Positions 54,980 through 64,000 of a DNA stretch of 64,000 nt are shown here, in pieces. The notes beneath the pieces are model-generated. The model ran no database searches, had not been told where the DNA came from, and saw nothing but the letters and a program-made list of their open reading frames with translations. Made by a program: the position numbers and the translations under genes. Source of the stretch: Haematobia irritans (Eukaryota > Arthropoda > Insecta > Diptera > Muscidae); the NCBI RefSeq assembly GCF_050003625.1, contig NC_134397.1, positions 266,904,070 to 266,968,069 of the forward strand, read 5' to 3'. The first letter of the stretch is position 1. Each line of letters opens with the position of its first letter.

Positions 54980-55730
54980 GTGCCAACCTTACTCTCAAAA
55001 ATACCAAAAACCGCAATACCCAACGGAGGGAAATCCGAGAATCTTGGTGGACATTGTGCGGTAAAAATGAAGTGAGGAACCTCTGTTTTAAGTCATTCTT
55101 GGTTGATGCGTATGAGTTCGACGAAATGTTTGCCAGCATAGGGCTTTAATACTGTCTTTAGGATATTTTCCCAATAATATTCGGCATTTGTGAATGTAAG
55201 CGGGGCGACCATAGGACGTCACGGCCTTCAGCTGACCCCTTTTTTTTTGGGGAAGTAAACCCGACCAATTTGTTTGTTCACAAGGGAGCCACCGTGGTGC
55301 AATGGTTAGCATGTCCGCCTTGCATACACAAGGTCGTGAGTTCGATTCCTGCTACGACCGAACACCAAAAAGTTTTTCAGCGGTGGATTATCCCACCTCA
55401 GTAATGCTGGTGACATTTCTGAGGGTTTCAAAGCTTCTCTAAGTGGTTTCACTGCAATATGGAACGCCGTTCGGACTCGGCTATAAAAAGGAGGTCCCTT
55501 GTCATTGAGCTTAACATGGAATCGGGCAGCACTCAGTGATAAGAGAGAAGTTCACCACAGTGGTGGACTGAATAGTCTAAGTGAGCCTGATGCATCGGGA
55601 TGCCACATAACCTAACCTAACCTTTGTTCACAAACTGCTCAATTTGGAATGGTTTCTCATCGGAGGAAATCAAATTCCGCAACTGGTCACTCTCGTGAAA
55701 GCGAAGCAAATCCTTGGCTCTTACAGTCTA
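54980..55730 (-). pseudogene. Mariner-superfamily transposase relic, split by a SINE
   Basis: On the minus strand, from right to left: AKDLLRFHESDQLRN, then a SSDEKPFQIEQFVNKQ block that matches the first-aspartate region (FSDEK-type) of mariner-like transposases, interrupted by the SINE at 55284-55622. After a gap and frame changes come LKTEVPHFIFTAQCPP and FPPLGIAVFGIFESKVG, which align with the family SPDLNPLDY-VWSILESKV region. The third catalytic aspartate is glycine here. No terminal repeats were found. A fourth mariner-type lineage in this window, long dead. Confidence 0.7.
55284..55622 (+). mobile_element. tRNA-derived SINE, 11-bp duplication
   Basis: Head GGGAGCCACCGTGGTGCAAT, B box GTTCGATTCC, tail AACCTAACCTAACC. 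TTTGTTCACAA is duplicated at 55273-55283 and 55623-55633. It splits the transposase relic at 54980-55730. Confidence 0.94.
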
Positions 55731-55736
55731 TGTCTT

Positions 55737-56718
55737 TTTATACCCTGCAGCACAAGGTAGAAGAGTTTTATACAACTTAGTACATATGGTAGCAACACTC
55801 AGCAGGACACGAAACAGATACATGGTGTCTTTGGCAGTATTGCTCAAGCCCGGTGTCTTTGTCGGTCGAACTATGTCAGTCTGCCTGTATGTGAACGCAT
55901 TTTTGTTGAGGTCGCAGTTTTAATTTAATCGACTTAAACTTTGACACAATTAAATGTTATGTTTTGATTTAGGTATAGCTCCAATACATATCATTCGCCT
56001 GATATGTGCTAATGTGGCCTCAGAAGCCAGAGCTTTACCCTGATTTACTTAAAATTTTGCACAAGGAGTAGAATTAAAAATTGTACCAAATTTGGTCAAA
56101 ATCAGATTATATATCTTTGGTGCGATTAAGACTCATATGACCACCATAGGTCAAAAGTTCACACAGATTTACATGAAATTTTGCACAGAGAGTAGAGTTA
56201 GCATTCTTACTATACATGCTAAATTTAGTCAAAATCGTTTCAGCTTTAGATATAGCCCCCCTATATATTTGTCTCCCGATTTAGACTCACACAGAGTACA
56301 ATTAACATTTTAGCAATGTGTGCTAATTTACCCACATTTTCCTTGTAAAATCGCCAATGCTAATTGGAAAACTTCTAAAAATGATTTCTAACACCTCTAA
56401 TACGTATCTATCGGACGATAAACAATAAATGAACTTTTACGAAATTGCATAAAAATTACTGTAGACTTAAATATTTCCCAGCAACATTGAGCTTTGCCCC
56501 GGGCCGATGAAAATTTTTGTAGCTTATAGATTTTGTAGAAGTCTTAAAAATGTTGTCCAAATCGGTTCTGATTTAAATACATGTATATGTGTAAACCCTT
56601 TTTTATATACCCCAACAAATTCGAAGTATTTGACATTGTATCGAAAATCTAGATCTACAAAGTTTTGCGGGTTATGATATACTCAGCCCCATCCGACTTT
56701 AAATTTTCCTTATTTGTT
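55737..56718 (-). mobile_element. Old Rep-B element (minus)
   Basis: Right end TATACCCTGCAGCACAAGG, a weak microsatellite (GTCAGTCTGCCTGTATG), decayed units and the left end (CTCAGCCCCATCCGACTTTA, ATTTTCCTTATTTGTT). It is more diverged than the Rep-B copies at 42021, 48757 and 57519. Confidence 0.7.
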
Positions 56719-57223
56719 TTTTTTTTGCTCTTGCATTCTCTGGCTTTAGTCCAAGCTCTTTTTGCAATATGTGTTGCATCCGTGATATATTTATTCAGCT
56801 CACGGGCAAGTTTTCTACTACTGCAGAGTGCAGCCAGAGAAGCAATATGATCACCTCAAATATGTTTAAAGAACAAAATGTTATTTTTCGACGCTGACCA
56901 TGGAACATTATTTTCGAAAAAAAAAAAATATTTTTATATTTATACGAGAAAAGAAAATTTTTACTACAATAATTTTTCACGTTCACCGTCCAAAAACAAC
57001 ATTTTGTTATTCAAACACGTTTGGAATTATCATATTCCTTCTCTGTGTGTGGATTTCTATAAAATTTGGTCTTCATTCCTTATGTTGTTACTGTATTTTT
57101 TCGACCGATTTTTGTACCGGTTGCACACCTGCCGGTAAAGAGAAATGGTATGAAAAATAATATATTTATTCACATTTAAATGCTGGAGGACCCTAATGAT
57201 AGCCACTTGTGGTATTTCAGCCA
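56719..57223. other. Unique stretch, no recognised gene
   Basis: Overlapping frames of 61-86 codons (56665-57160) are Phe/Lys-rich readings of A/T runs. None has a recognisable domain. Confidence 0.45.
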
Positions 57224-57518
57224 CACTGAAAAAAGAAATAACATAAAGCTGAAAAAGCGAAAAATTAAAATTTGCTTCCTAGAAGCATGTACACAAACCC
57301 AAATTTAAAAGAGAATTGTGTACTTAAAAGTATTCTTATTTGCATTAGCGTAGCTAGACAATTTTCCTAGGGAGGGCTATAGCCCCCCTAGCCAAATTTA
57401 TAGACTGAACTTATAGGTTCAATTATTGTTTTATTTCATAAAAAAGAATACAAAAGTAGACATCAAAATAATATATAATAAAGCAACTAAAAGTAGTTCC
57501 ACACTTTTCCCAGCAAAA

Positions 57519-59593
57519 ACAAGTAAGGAAAGTCTAAAGTCGGGCGGGGCCGACTATATTATACCCTGCACCACTTTGTAGATCTAAATTTCCGATACCA
57601 TATCACATCCGTCAAATGTGTTGGGTGCTATATATAAAGGTTTGTCCCAAATACATACATTTAAATATCACTCGATTTGGACAGAATTTGATAGACTTTT
57701 ACAAAATCTATAGACTCAAAATTTAAGTTGGCTAATGCACTAGGGTGGAACACAGTTTTAGTAAAAAATATGGGAAACATTTAAATCTGAAGCAATTTTA
57801 AGGAAACTTCGCAAAAGTTTATTTATGATTTATCGCTCGATATATATGTATTAGAAGTTTAGGAAAATTAGAGTAATTTTTACAACTTTTCGACTAAGCA
57901 GTGGCGATTTAACAAGGAAAATGATGGTATTTTGACCATTTTTGTCGAAATCATCTAAATCTGAACCGATTTTAACCAAATTTGGCACGAATAGATACAA
58001 CGCTAATTCTACTCCCTGTGCAAAATTTCAACTAAATCGGAGTTAAAAATTGGCCTCTGTGGTCATATGAGTGTAAATCGGGCGAAAGCTATATATGGGA
58101 AATTTGGCACACATAGCTACAATGCTAATTCTACTCCCTGTGCAAAATTTCAACTATATAGGAGCAAAAAATTGGCCTCTGTGGTCATTTGAGTGTAAAT
58201 CGGGCGAAAGCTATATATGGGAGCTATATCTAAATCTGAACCGATTTCAACCAAATTTGACACGCATAGCTATAATGCTAGTTCTACTCCCTGTGCAAAA
58301 TTTCAACTAAATCGGAGCAAAAAATTGGCCTCTGTGGGCAAATGAGTGTAAATCGGGCGAAAGCTATATATGGGAGTTATATCTAAATCTGAACCGATTT
58401 GGCTTATATTTTGCAAGTTTTTCGAGACTCATAAAATATTCGGAAGTACGGAATTTGAGGAAGATCGGTTGATATACACGCCAATTATAACCAGATCGGT
58501 GAAAAATATATATGACAGCTATATCTAAATCTGAACCGATTTTTTCCAAAATCAATAGACATCGTCTTTGAGCCGAAACAGGACCCTATATCACATTTTA
58601 GGACAATCGGACTAAAACTGCGAGCTGTACTTTGCACACAAAAATACACCAACAGACAGACAGACAGACGGACAGACAGACGGACGGACAGACAGACAGA
58701 CAGACGGCCATCGCTAAATCTGAAGCAATTTTAAGGAAACTTCGCAAAAGTTTATTTATGATTTATCGCTCGATATATATGTATTAGAAGTTTAGGAAAA
58801 TTAGAGTAATTTTTACAACTTTTCGACTAAGCAGTGGCGATTTAACAAGGAAAATGATGGTATTTTGACCATTTTTGTCGAAATCAGAAAAACATATATA
58901 TGGGAGCTATATCTAAATCTGAACCGATTTTAATCAAATTTGGCACGAATAGATACAACGCTAATTCTACTCCCTGTGCAAAATTTCAACTAAATCGGAG
59001 TTAAAAATTGGCCTCTGTGGTCATATGAGTGTAAATCGGGCGAAAGCTATATATGGGAAATTTGGCACACATAGCTACAATGCTAATTCTACTCCCTGTG
59101 CAAAATTTCAAAGCTATATATGGGAGTTATATCTAAATCTGAACCTATTTGGCTTATATTTTGCAAGTTTTTCGAGACTCATAAAATATTCGGAAGTACG
59201 GAATTTGAGGAAGATCGGTTGATATACACGCCAATTATAACCAGATCGGTGAAAAATATATATGACAGCTATATCTAAATCTGAACCGATTTTTTCCAAA
59301 ATCAATAGACATCGTCTTTGAGCCGAAACAGGACCCTATATCAAATTTTAGGACAATCGGACTAAAACTGCGAGCTGTACTTTGAACACAAAAATACACC
59401 AACAGACAGACAGACGGACAGACAGACGGACGGACAGACAGACAGACAGACGGACATCGCTAAATCGACTCAGAATTTAATTCTAAGACGATCGGTATAC
59501 TAAACGATGGGTCTCAGACTTTTCCTTCTTGGCGTTACATACAAATGCACAAACTTATTATACCCTGTACCACAGTAGTGGTGAAGGGTATAA
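57519..59593 (+). mobile_element. Rep-B element (plus) with internal duplication
   Basis: Left end ACAAGTAAGGAAAGTCTAAA, hairpin AGTCGGGCGGGGCCGACT, TATACCCTGCACCACTTTG. Right end ATTATACCCTGTACCACAGT then AGTGGTGAAGGGTATAAAAA. The interior from 57783 occurs twice (see 57783-59470). Confidence 0.88.
57783..59470 (+). repeat. Internal duplication of Rep-B, offset 933 bp
   Basis: AAATCTGAAGCAATTTTAAG starts both copies (57783 and 58716). The join, CATCGCTAAATC-TGAAGCAATT, links the microsatellite end of one copy to the interior of the next. Copy 2 lacks about 190 bp. Long stretches, including 58364-58555 and 59114-59305, encode identical frames, so the event is recent. Confidence 0.85.
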
Positions 59594-60020
59594 AAATCGA
59601 TAATTTTTAGAAATATTCAAACAAGTGTTTGAATGCATTAAAAATCATAAAAAAATATAAAAATTATTATAAATTAATGTTTCTTGAATCTCGAGGTTTT
59701 TATAAATATTTATATAATTCTAACAAAAGTTCGACCAAAAATCAAATAAAAAACGAATAAATAAAAATTATTTATTTGGGAAATATCACACAACGATATG
59801 GATCACACCGTAAGAAGTGATGCAAATTTATTGCAACGGCTGTTGAAACGGTGGGCATTCGTTCTATGACGAGTTCCTATTACATTCATCGCTTCTCCGC
59901 CAATTTTGCACCACTTCCGGACCCAAAAAGAACATTTTCACTTCTTTTTTGGCGACGCTTTTTTTGCAGCATTATTAAGATATTAATTTATGAAAGAATA
60001 GTTTTAATACCAATTACTAT

Positions 60021-61240
60021 TATACCCTTCACCACTACTGTGGTACAGGGTATAATAAGTTTGTGCATTTGTATGTAACGCCAAGAAGGAGTAATCATAG
60101 GCCAACCTTTTAGTATACGGATCGGCTTAGAATTAAATTCTGAGCCGATTTAGCGATGTCCGTCTGTCTGTCCGTCTGTCTGTCCGTCTGTCTATCTGTC
60201 TGTCTGTCTGTTGATGTATTTTTGTGTGCAAAGTACAGCTCGCAGTTTTAGTCCGATTGTCCTAAAATTTGGTATAGGGTCCTGTTTCGGCTCAAACACG
60301 ATCCCCATTGATTTTGGAAAAAATCGGTTCAGATTTATATATAGCTGCCATATATATTTTTCACCGATCTGGTCATAATTGGCGTGTATATCAACCGATC
60401 TTCCTCAAATTCCGTACATCCGAATATTTTATGAGTCTCGAAAAACAAAATATCAGCAAAATCGGTTCAGATTTAGATATAGCTCCCATATATAGCTTTC
60501 ACCCGATTTACACTCATTTGCCCACAGACGCCAATTTTTTGCTCCGATTTAGTTGAAATTTTGCATAGGGAGTAGAATTAGCGTTGTAACTATGCGTGCC
60601 AAATTTGCTTAAAATCGGTTCAGATTTGGATATATGTCCCATATAAAGCTTTCGCCCGATTTACACTCATATGACCACAGAGGCCAATTTTTAACTCCGA
60701 TTTAGTTGAAATTTTGCACAGGGAGTATAATTAGCATTGTAGCTGCGTGCCAAATTTGGTTGAAATCGGTTCAGATTTAGATATAGCTCCCATATATATG
60801 TTTTTCTGATTTCGACAAAAATGGTCAAGATACCAACATTTTCCTTGTAAAATCGCCACTGCTTAGTCGAAAAGTTGTAAAAATGACTCTAATTTTCCTA
60901 AACTTCTAATACATATATATCGAGCGATAAATCATAAATAAACTTTTTCGAAGTTTCCTTAAAATTGCTTCAGATTTAAACGTTTCCCATATTTTTTTAC
61001 TAACATTGTGTTCCACCCTAGTGCATTAGCCGACTTAAATTTTGAGTCTATAGATTTTTTAGAAGTCTATGAAATTCTTCCAGATCGAGTGATATTTAAA
61101 TGTATGTATTTGGGACAAACCTTTATATATAGCCCCCAACACATTTAACGGATGTGATATGGTATCGAAAATTTAGATCTACAAAGTGGTGCAGGGTATA
61201 ATATAGTCGGCCCCGCCCGACTTTAGACTTTCCTTACTGG
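60021..61240 (-). mobile_element. Rep-B element (minus), complete
   Basis: Right end TATACCCTTCACCACTACTG, a GTCTGTCTGTCCGTCTGTCT tract, about five units, and left end CGGCCCCGCCCGACTTTAGA, CTTTCCTTACTGG. It faces the plus copy at 57519-59593 across a MITE remnant and gives the uninterrupted sequence needed to place the non-LTR insertion at 45999. Confidence 0.86.
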
Positions 61241-61286
61241 TTTTTTAATTAAGATGACTAAACCAGACTAAATTTTTTATAATAAA

Positions 61287-61428
61287 AGAGCCTGTTGATG
61301 TATGTCGAATGAGCTCTGTGGATCGACTAAAATGGAAACAAACAGCTGAATTTATAACCAAAAAACAGCTGTTTCTATGCATTTCAGTCGATCGATTGAA
61401 CTCGTTCGACATACAGAAACAGGCTGTT
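61287..61428. mobile_element. Near-palindromic MITE, about 62-bp arms
   Basis: AGAGCCTGTTGATGTATGTC with GAATGAGCTC, GATCGACTAAAATG and AACAGCTG is matched in reverse complement by CAGCTGTTTCTATGCATTTC, AGTCGATCGATTGAACTCGT and TCGACATACAGAAACAGGCT. About 80 percent arm identity by eye. Lies inside the hAT at 57343-61687. Confidence 0.65.
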
Positions 61429-61489
61429 AGTTATTCAACTAAACCATAAGTTCAATCACAGCTCTATTTCATAAATATCAGACTTCAAA

Positions 61490-61582
61490 CATGGCCATCG
61501 GCAACTGCTACCACAACCCAAGTAATTCGATTGTGCATGAAAGTCTTTAGCGGAACTTTGTGCGGTTGTATATACTTGTTTA
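61490..61582 (-). mobile_element. Rep-A left-end fragment
   Basis: GCCATCGGCAACTGCTACCA, CAACCCAAGTAATTCGATTG and GTGCGGTTGTATATACTTGT match the Rep-A left end with internal deletions, including the hairpin. Confidence 0.65.
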
Positions 61583-61785
61583 ATTTGTATAAAAATATAA
61601 AATCGTAAATAGGTTTTCAAATTTTGGGGGGGCTACATTTTTTCTGGGGGGTCTAAACCTCTCCCCAGAGACCTTCCAACGCTTATGCTTATTTGTATTC
61701 TCCGCTTCTTTGGCTCGCAATCAATACCAACATTTTTAAAGTAAAGACAAAACCTTTGGAACCGGGCATGCTTTTTTTCAGTGCA

Positions 61786-62543
61786 AAAGCAATCACACTA
61801 CGACGATTGAATCCCACCACGGATAAATTTATTTCTGAATGCAATAATTTGTATCTGCTTTGTAGATTTGTAAACAATAAAATTAACTCTCAATTGAATA
61901 AAAATTTCATAAAGCAGCATGAAGCTTGTTGCAATACATTGCAATCACACTGTATGCCGTTACCCTCATACGTAGGCTAAGTTTTTTTTTTTTTTTTTTG
62001 CAAACACTCATTAATGTAAGCCCATAAAAAAACATATTTTAAAAAAATCTATTTTCATCAACACATTTACTACTAACAGACGCTTTTCTGAAATAACCAC
62101 TCTAGAAGAAAACAGCTTCAAATTTCATAAAGGAACATTCTTTTGAATAGCAGAAAAACCAGTGAAATTCAATTATGATTTTTGAACAGAAATTCCCTTA
62201 CTCAATGTCTGGGGATAAATACCTAAGCAATAGAATTTTTTTTTCATTTTGTTTCTGGTATTCATATTCAAAGGAATCCTTTTTGTTGTGACCAAAAAAA
62301 AAAAAAAAAACCAAAAAATACCGGACTCTCATTCATACAAATTTGTATTCTAACGAATTCAAACCAAACTAAAATGAAACGAAACTCTTACCAAACAATG
62401 TGGTTTTGTGTTGTTCATCATTGGTCTTCTGTGGAAGAAGTCAGTTTGTGGCAACAATTTAAGGAGTTGACAAACCCAGAAGTCTCAAAAGATTTCTCAG
62501 AGAAATATTCAATTTCTTTTTTGTTGTTTATTCTGTTTTTCTG
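61786..62543. other. Unique stretch, no recognised gene
   Basis: A/T-rich with homopolymer runs. A 66-codon frame (62374-62574) enters the tandem duplication and has no recognised domain. Confidence 0.45.
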
Positions 62544-63057
62544 GAGCTCGGGTGACGAAAAAAAAACTTTGTAAATATGACAGAAAGATAATTTTCTAAA
62601 AGAATTTGTGTATGCTCAGTGCAACTTGTGGGATTACCACAAAGTGGCACGATAAGAGAAGCCATTGAAAATTGATAGCGACAAGAAAGGATTTTAAAAG
62701 ATAAGATTTTAAAGAAATTCCAAAATCAAGCGATCTCAATAGTTACGAATCCAGAAGGATTTTAAAAATTTATTAAAAAAGTTATGGCTTGAAGTTTCCA
62801 GAGCTCGGGTGACGAAAAAAAAACTTTGTAAATATGACAGAAAGATAATTTTCTAAAAGAATTTGTGTATGCTCAGTGCAACTTGTGGGATTACCACAAA
62901 GTGGCACGATAAGAGAAGCCATTGAAAATTGATAGCGACAAGAAAGGATTTTAAAAGATAAGATTTTAAAGAAATTCCAAAATCAAGCGATCTCAATAGT
63001 TACGAATCCAGAAGGATTTTAAAAATTTATTAAAAAAGTTATGGCTTGAAGTTTCCA
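62544..63057. repeat. Perfect tandem duplication, 257-bp unit
   Basis: 62544-62800 and 62801-63057 appear identical by eye, each starting GAGCTCGGGTGACG and ending GGCTTGAAGTTTCCA. No element ends and no conserved frame. Very recent, or an assembly duplicate. Confidence 0.95.
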
Positions 63058-63103
63058 GCGGTGCTATGAATATGGGTCCCATGAAAAGTAGCCCCAACAC
63101 CTA

Positions 63104-63590
63104 CCCAGCAAAAAAAAATTGGAAGTTCTTCTCAAGGCACAACTTTAAAAGAACTTCCACAAATGCTCTCCCAAAGATGTTCATCATTTTAACTGCACAG
63201 GAAGTTCATTTAAGTCAATTTCTTTATAACTCGCTTTTTTCATATTTTTAATGAGAAATTTATTTTTTTTTTTTGTGTTTCAACTAGGTTAAAAAAGATT
63301 AAGAATTAATAAAATGGTACAAATAATTTAAATTTAGCCGAAAAAAGTGCTAAATCCTTTGTAGAAAAATTTCGAATTTTTGAATATATTTGATCACAAA
63401 AGTTCCAGACAAGCGTTATAATGCATTAAAAAATCATAAAAAATTTTAAAAATTATTTATTTGTCAAAATATCACAAAATTAGTAATTCATATCCAAAAC
63501 ACTGAATTCACCTCACACCTTAAGAAGTGATGCAAATTCAGTGCAGCGGCTGTTGAAATGGTGGACATCCATCCTATGACAAGCCCAAAA
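63104..63590 (+). mobile_element. CCCAGC MITE, right end lost
   Basis: Preceded by TA and starting CCCAGCAAAAAAAAATTGG; contains CACCTTAAGAAGTGATGCAA and TCCTATGACAAGCCC, after which it stops. It is similar to 12644-13222 throughout. Confidence 0.8.
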
Positions 63591-63599
63591 AAGTTATTT

Positions 63600-64000
63600 A
63601 TAGGTAAGTCTTCAAATAATTACGAATTGACATGGACTTTTGCACGGTACGTAGAGAGCCAGAAATGAAATATGGGGGTCGCTTATATGGGGGTTATATA
63701 CAATTATGAACTTGATATGGAGCAATTTTTGTGTGAAATTTGCTCCTCCAAGAGGATCCAAAACCAAATCTCGGGATCGGTTTATATGGGGGTTAAATAT
63801 TATATACTAACACCACGTACCAAATTTCAACCAGATCGGATGAATGTTGCTTCTCCAAAAGGCACCGGAGGTCAAATCTGGGCATCGGTTTATATGAGGG
63901 CTATATATAATTATGGACTGATATGAACCAATTCCTGCATGGTTGTTGGATACCATAAACTAATATCACGTACCAAATTTCAACCGAATCGGATGAATTT
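63600..64000 (+). mobile_element. Rep-A element (plus), continues past the window
   Basis: Starts within the unit region (ACTTTTGCACGGTACGTAGA) and runs through two to three units with GGTTTATATGGGGGTTA and ACCAAATTTCAACC. The left end is absent; the right end lies beyond 64000. Confidence 0.75.

Larger units (their letters stand above)
57508..59970 (+). mobile_element. CCCAGC MITE, split by Rep-B
   Basis: The first 11 bases (TCCCAGCAAAA) are at 57508-57518. The remainder, 59594-59970, includes CACACCGTAAGAAGTGATGC, TTGCAACGGCTGTTGAAACG and the right end GGCGACGCTTTTTTTGCAG. The middle is a Rep-B insertion. Much of the left half is lost. Confidence 0.75.
57343..61687. mobile_element. hAT-type element, 8-bp duplication CTTATTTG (4.3 kb)
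   Basis: Ends CATTAGCGTAGCTAG and CTTCCAACGCTTATG (reverse complement CATAAGCGTTGGAAG), with CTTATTTG at 57335-57342 and 61688-61695. Sub-terminal G/C runs (AGGGAGGGCTATAGCCCCCC left; GGGGGGGCTAC and TCTGGGGGGTC right) are like those of many hAT MITEs. No transposase frame; its length comes from nested elements. Confidence 0.88.
57224..61783 (-). mobile_element. CACTG MITE (minus), outer layer of a four-level nest
   Basis: Left part 57224-57342 (CACTGAAAAAAGAAATAACA, AAAGAGAATTGTGTACTTAA) and right part 61688-61783 (ATTCTCCGCTTCTTTGGCTC, GAACCGGGCATGCTTTTTTT, CAGTG). CA lies on both sides (57222-57223 and 61784-61785). A hAT element separates the two parts. Confidence 0.88.

Noticed and set aside
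56878..57160. Two overlapping 86-codon frames
   Set aside because: Phe/Lys/Ile-rich readings of A/T runs in different frames of the same DNA; no support for either.

Overview
The window looks like intergenic DNA from a fly, most likely a calyptrate or muscid-like species. This is inferred from three things: a ribosomal protein S5 copy very close to the dipteran protein, a mariner fragment very like Himar1 from the horn fly, and AT-rich DNA packed with short fly-type mobile elements. I found no host gene that I would call functional. The only host-derived coding sequence is an intronless RpS5 copy at 1930-2586 (minus), which is open throughout but lacks about ten residues of the conserved S7 core and is best read as a retropseudogene.

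Most of the rest is mobile DNA. Three related repeat families, called Rep-A, Rep-B and Rep-C here, dominate. Each has a hairpin at the left end, a left motif that pairs with the right-end motif, a core of ~150-154 bp tandem units, a GACA/GACGGA microsatellite and a right-terminal hairpin ending in GGGTATAA. This layout resembles non-autonomous Helentron/DINE elements, but that class assignment is an inference. Class II elements with readable ends are: three copies of a DD37E Tc1/mariner element (2801-4091, 17105-17981, 51211-52491); two copies of a DD41D element sharing one internal deletion (5815-6743, 18213-19146); a Himar-like mariner (20601-21597); a further transposase relic (54980-55730); three hAT-type elements with 8-bp target duplications (8356-9781, 37898-40992, 57343-61687); a fold-back/MULE-like element with a 9-bp duplication (7554-8312); two piggyBac-type MITEs (22558-22761, 41930-43556); a pogo-like MITE (30522-30698); and several other MITE families. 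Retroelements are a tRNA-derived SINE (five full copies, one variant, two tails) and a CR1-group non-LTR element with an uninterrupted 621-codon reverse transcriptase frame (45999-48756).

Layout by region: 1-2800, small inverted-repeat elements, a SINE and the RpS5 copy. 2801-9800, DD37E, DD41D, fold-back and hAT elements. 9800-12400, mostly unique sequence. 12644-15310, a MITE and Rep-A. 15311-17100, unique sequence with a local duplication. 17105-20378, DD37E beside a Rep-A copy that carries a DD41D element and a SINE. 20601-23900, mariner, piggyBac MITE and fragments. 23923-27124, two Rep-A copies in opposed orientation. 28046-31757, more Rep-A. 32838-36390, a Rep-B cluster. 37421-43571, a Rep-C copy holding two separate nests. 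44690-50086, a Rep-B copy holding the non-LTR element. 51211-56718, DD37E, an opposed Rep-C pair, a mariner relic and old Rep-B. 57224-61783, a second four-level nest. The window ends with a 257-bp tandem duplication, a MITE and the start of another Rep-A.

The elements do not form a pathway. Their value is as a stratigraphic record: target-site duplications and interrupted consensus sequences give the order of insertion in several nests, and the Rep-A/B/C superfamily shows covarying ends and a unit length that keeps long frames open. All family calls come from reading the sequence by eye, with no alignment or database search.
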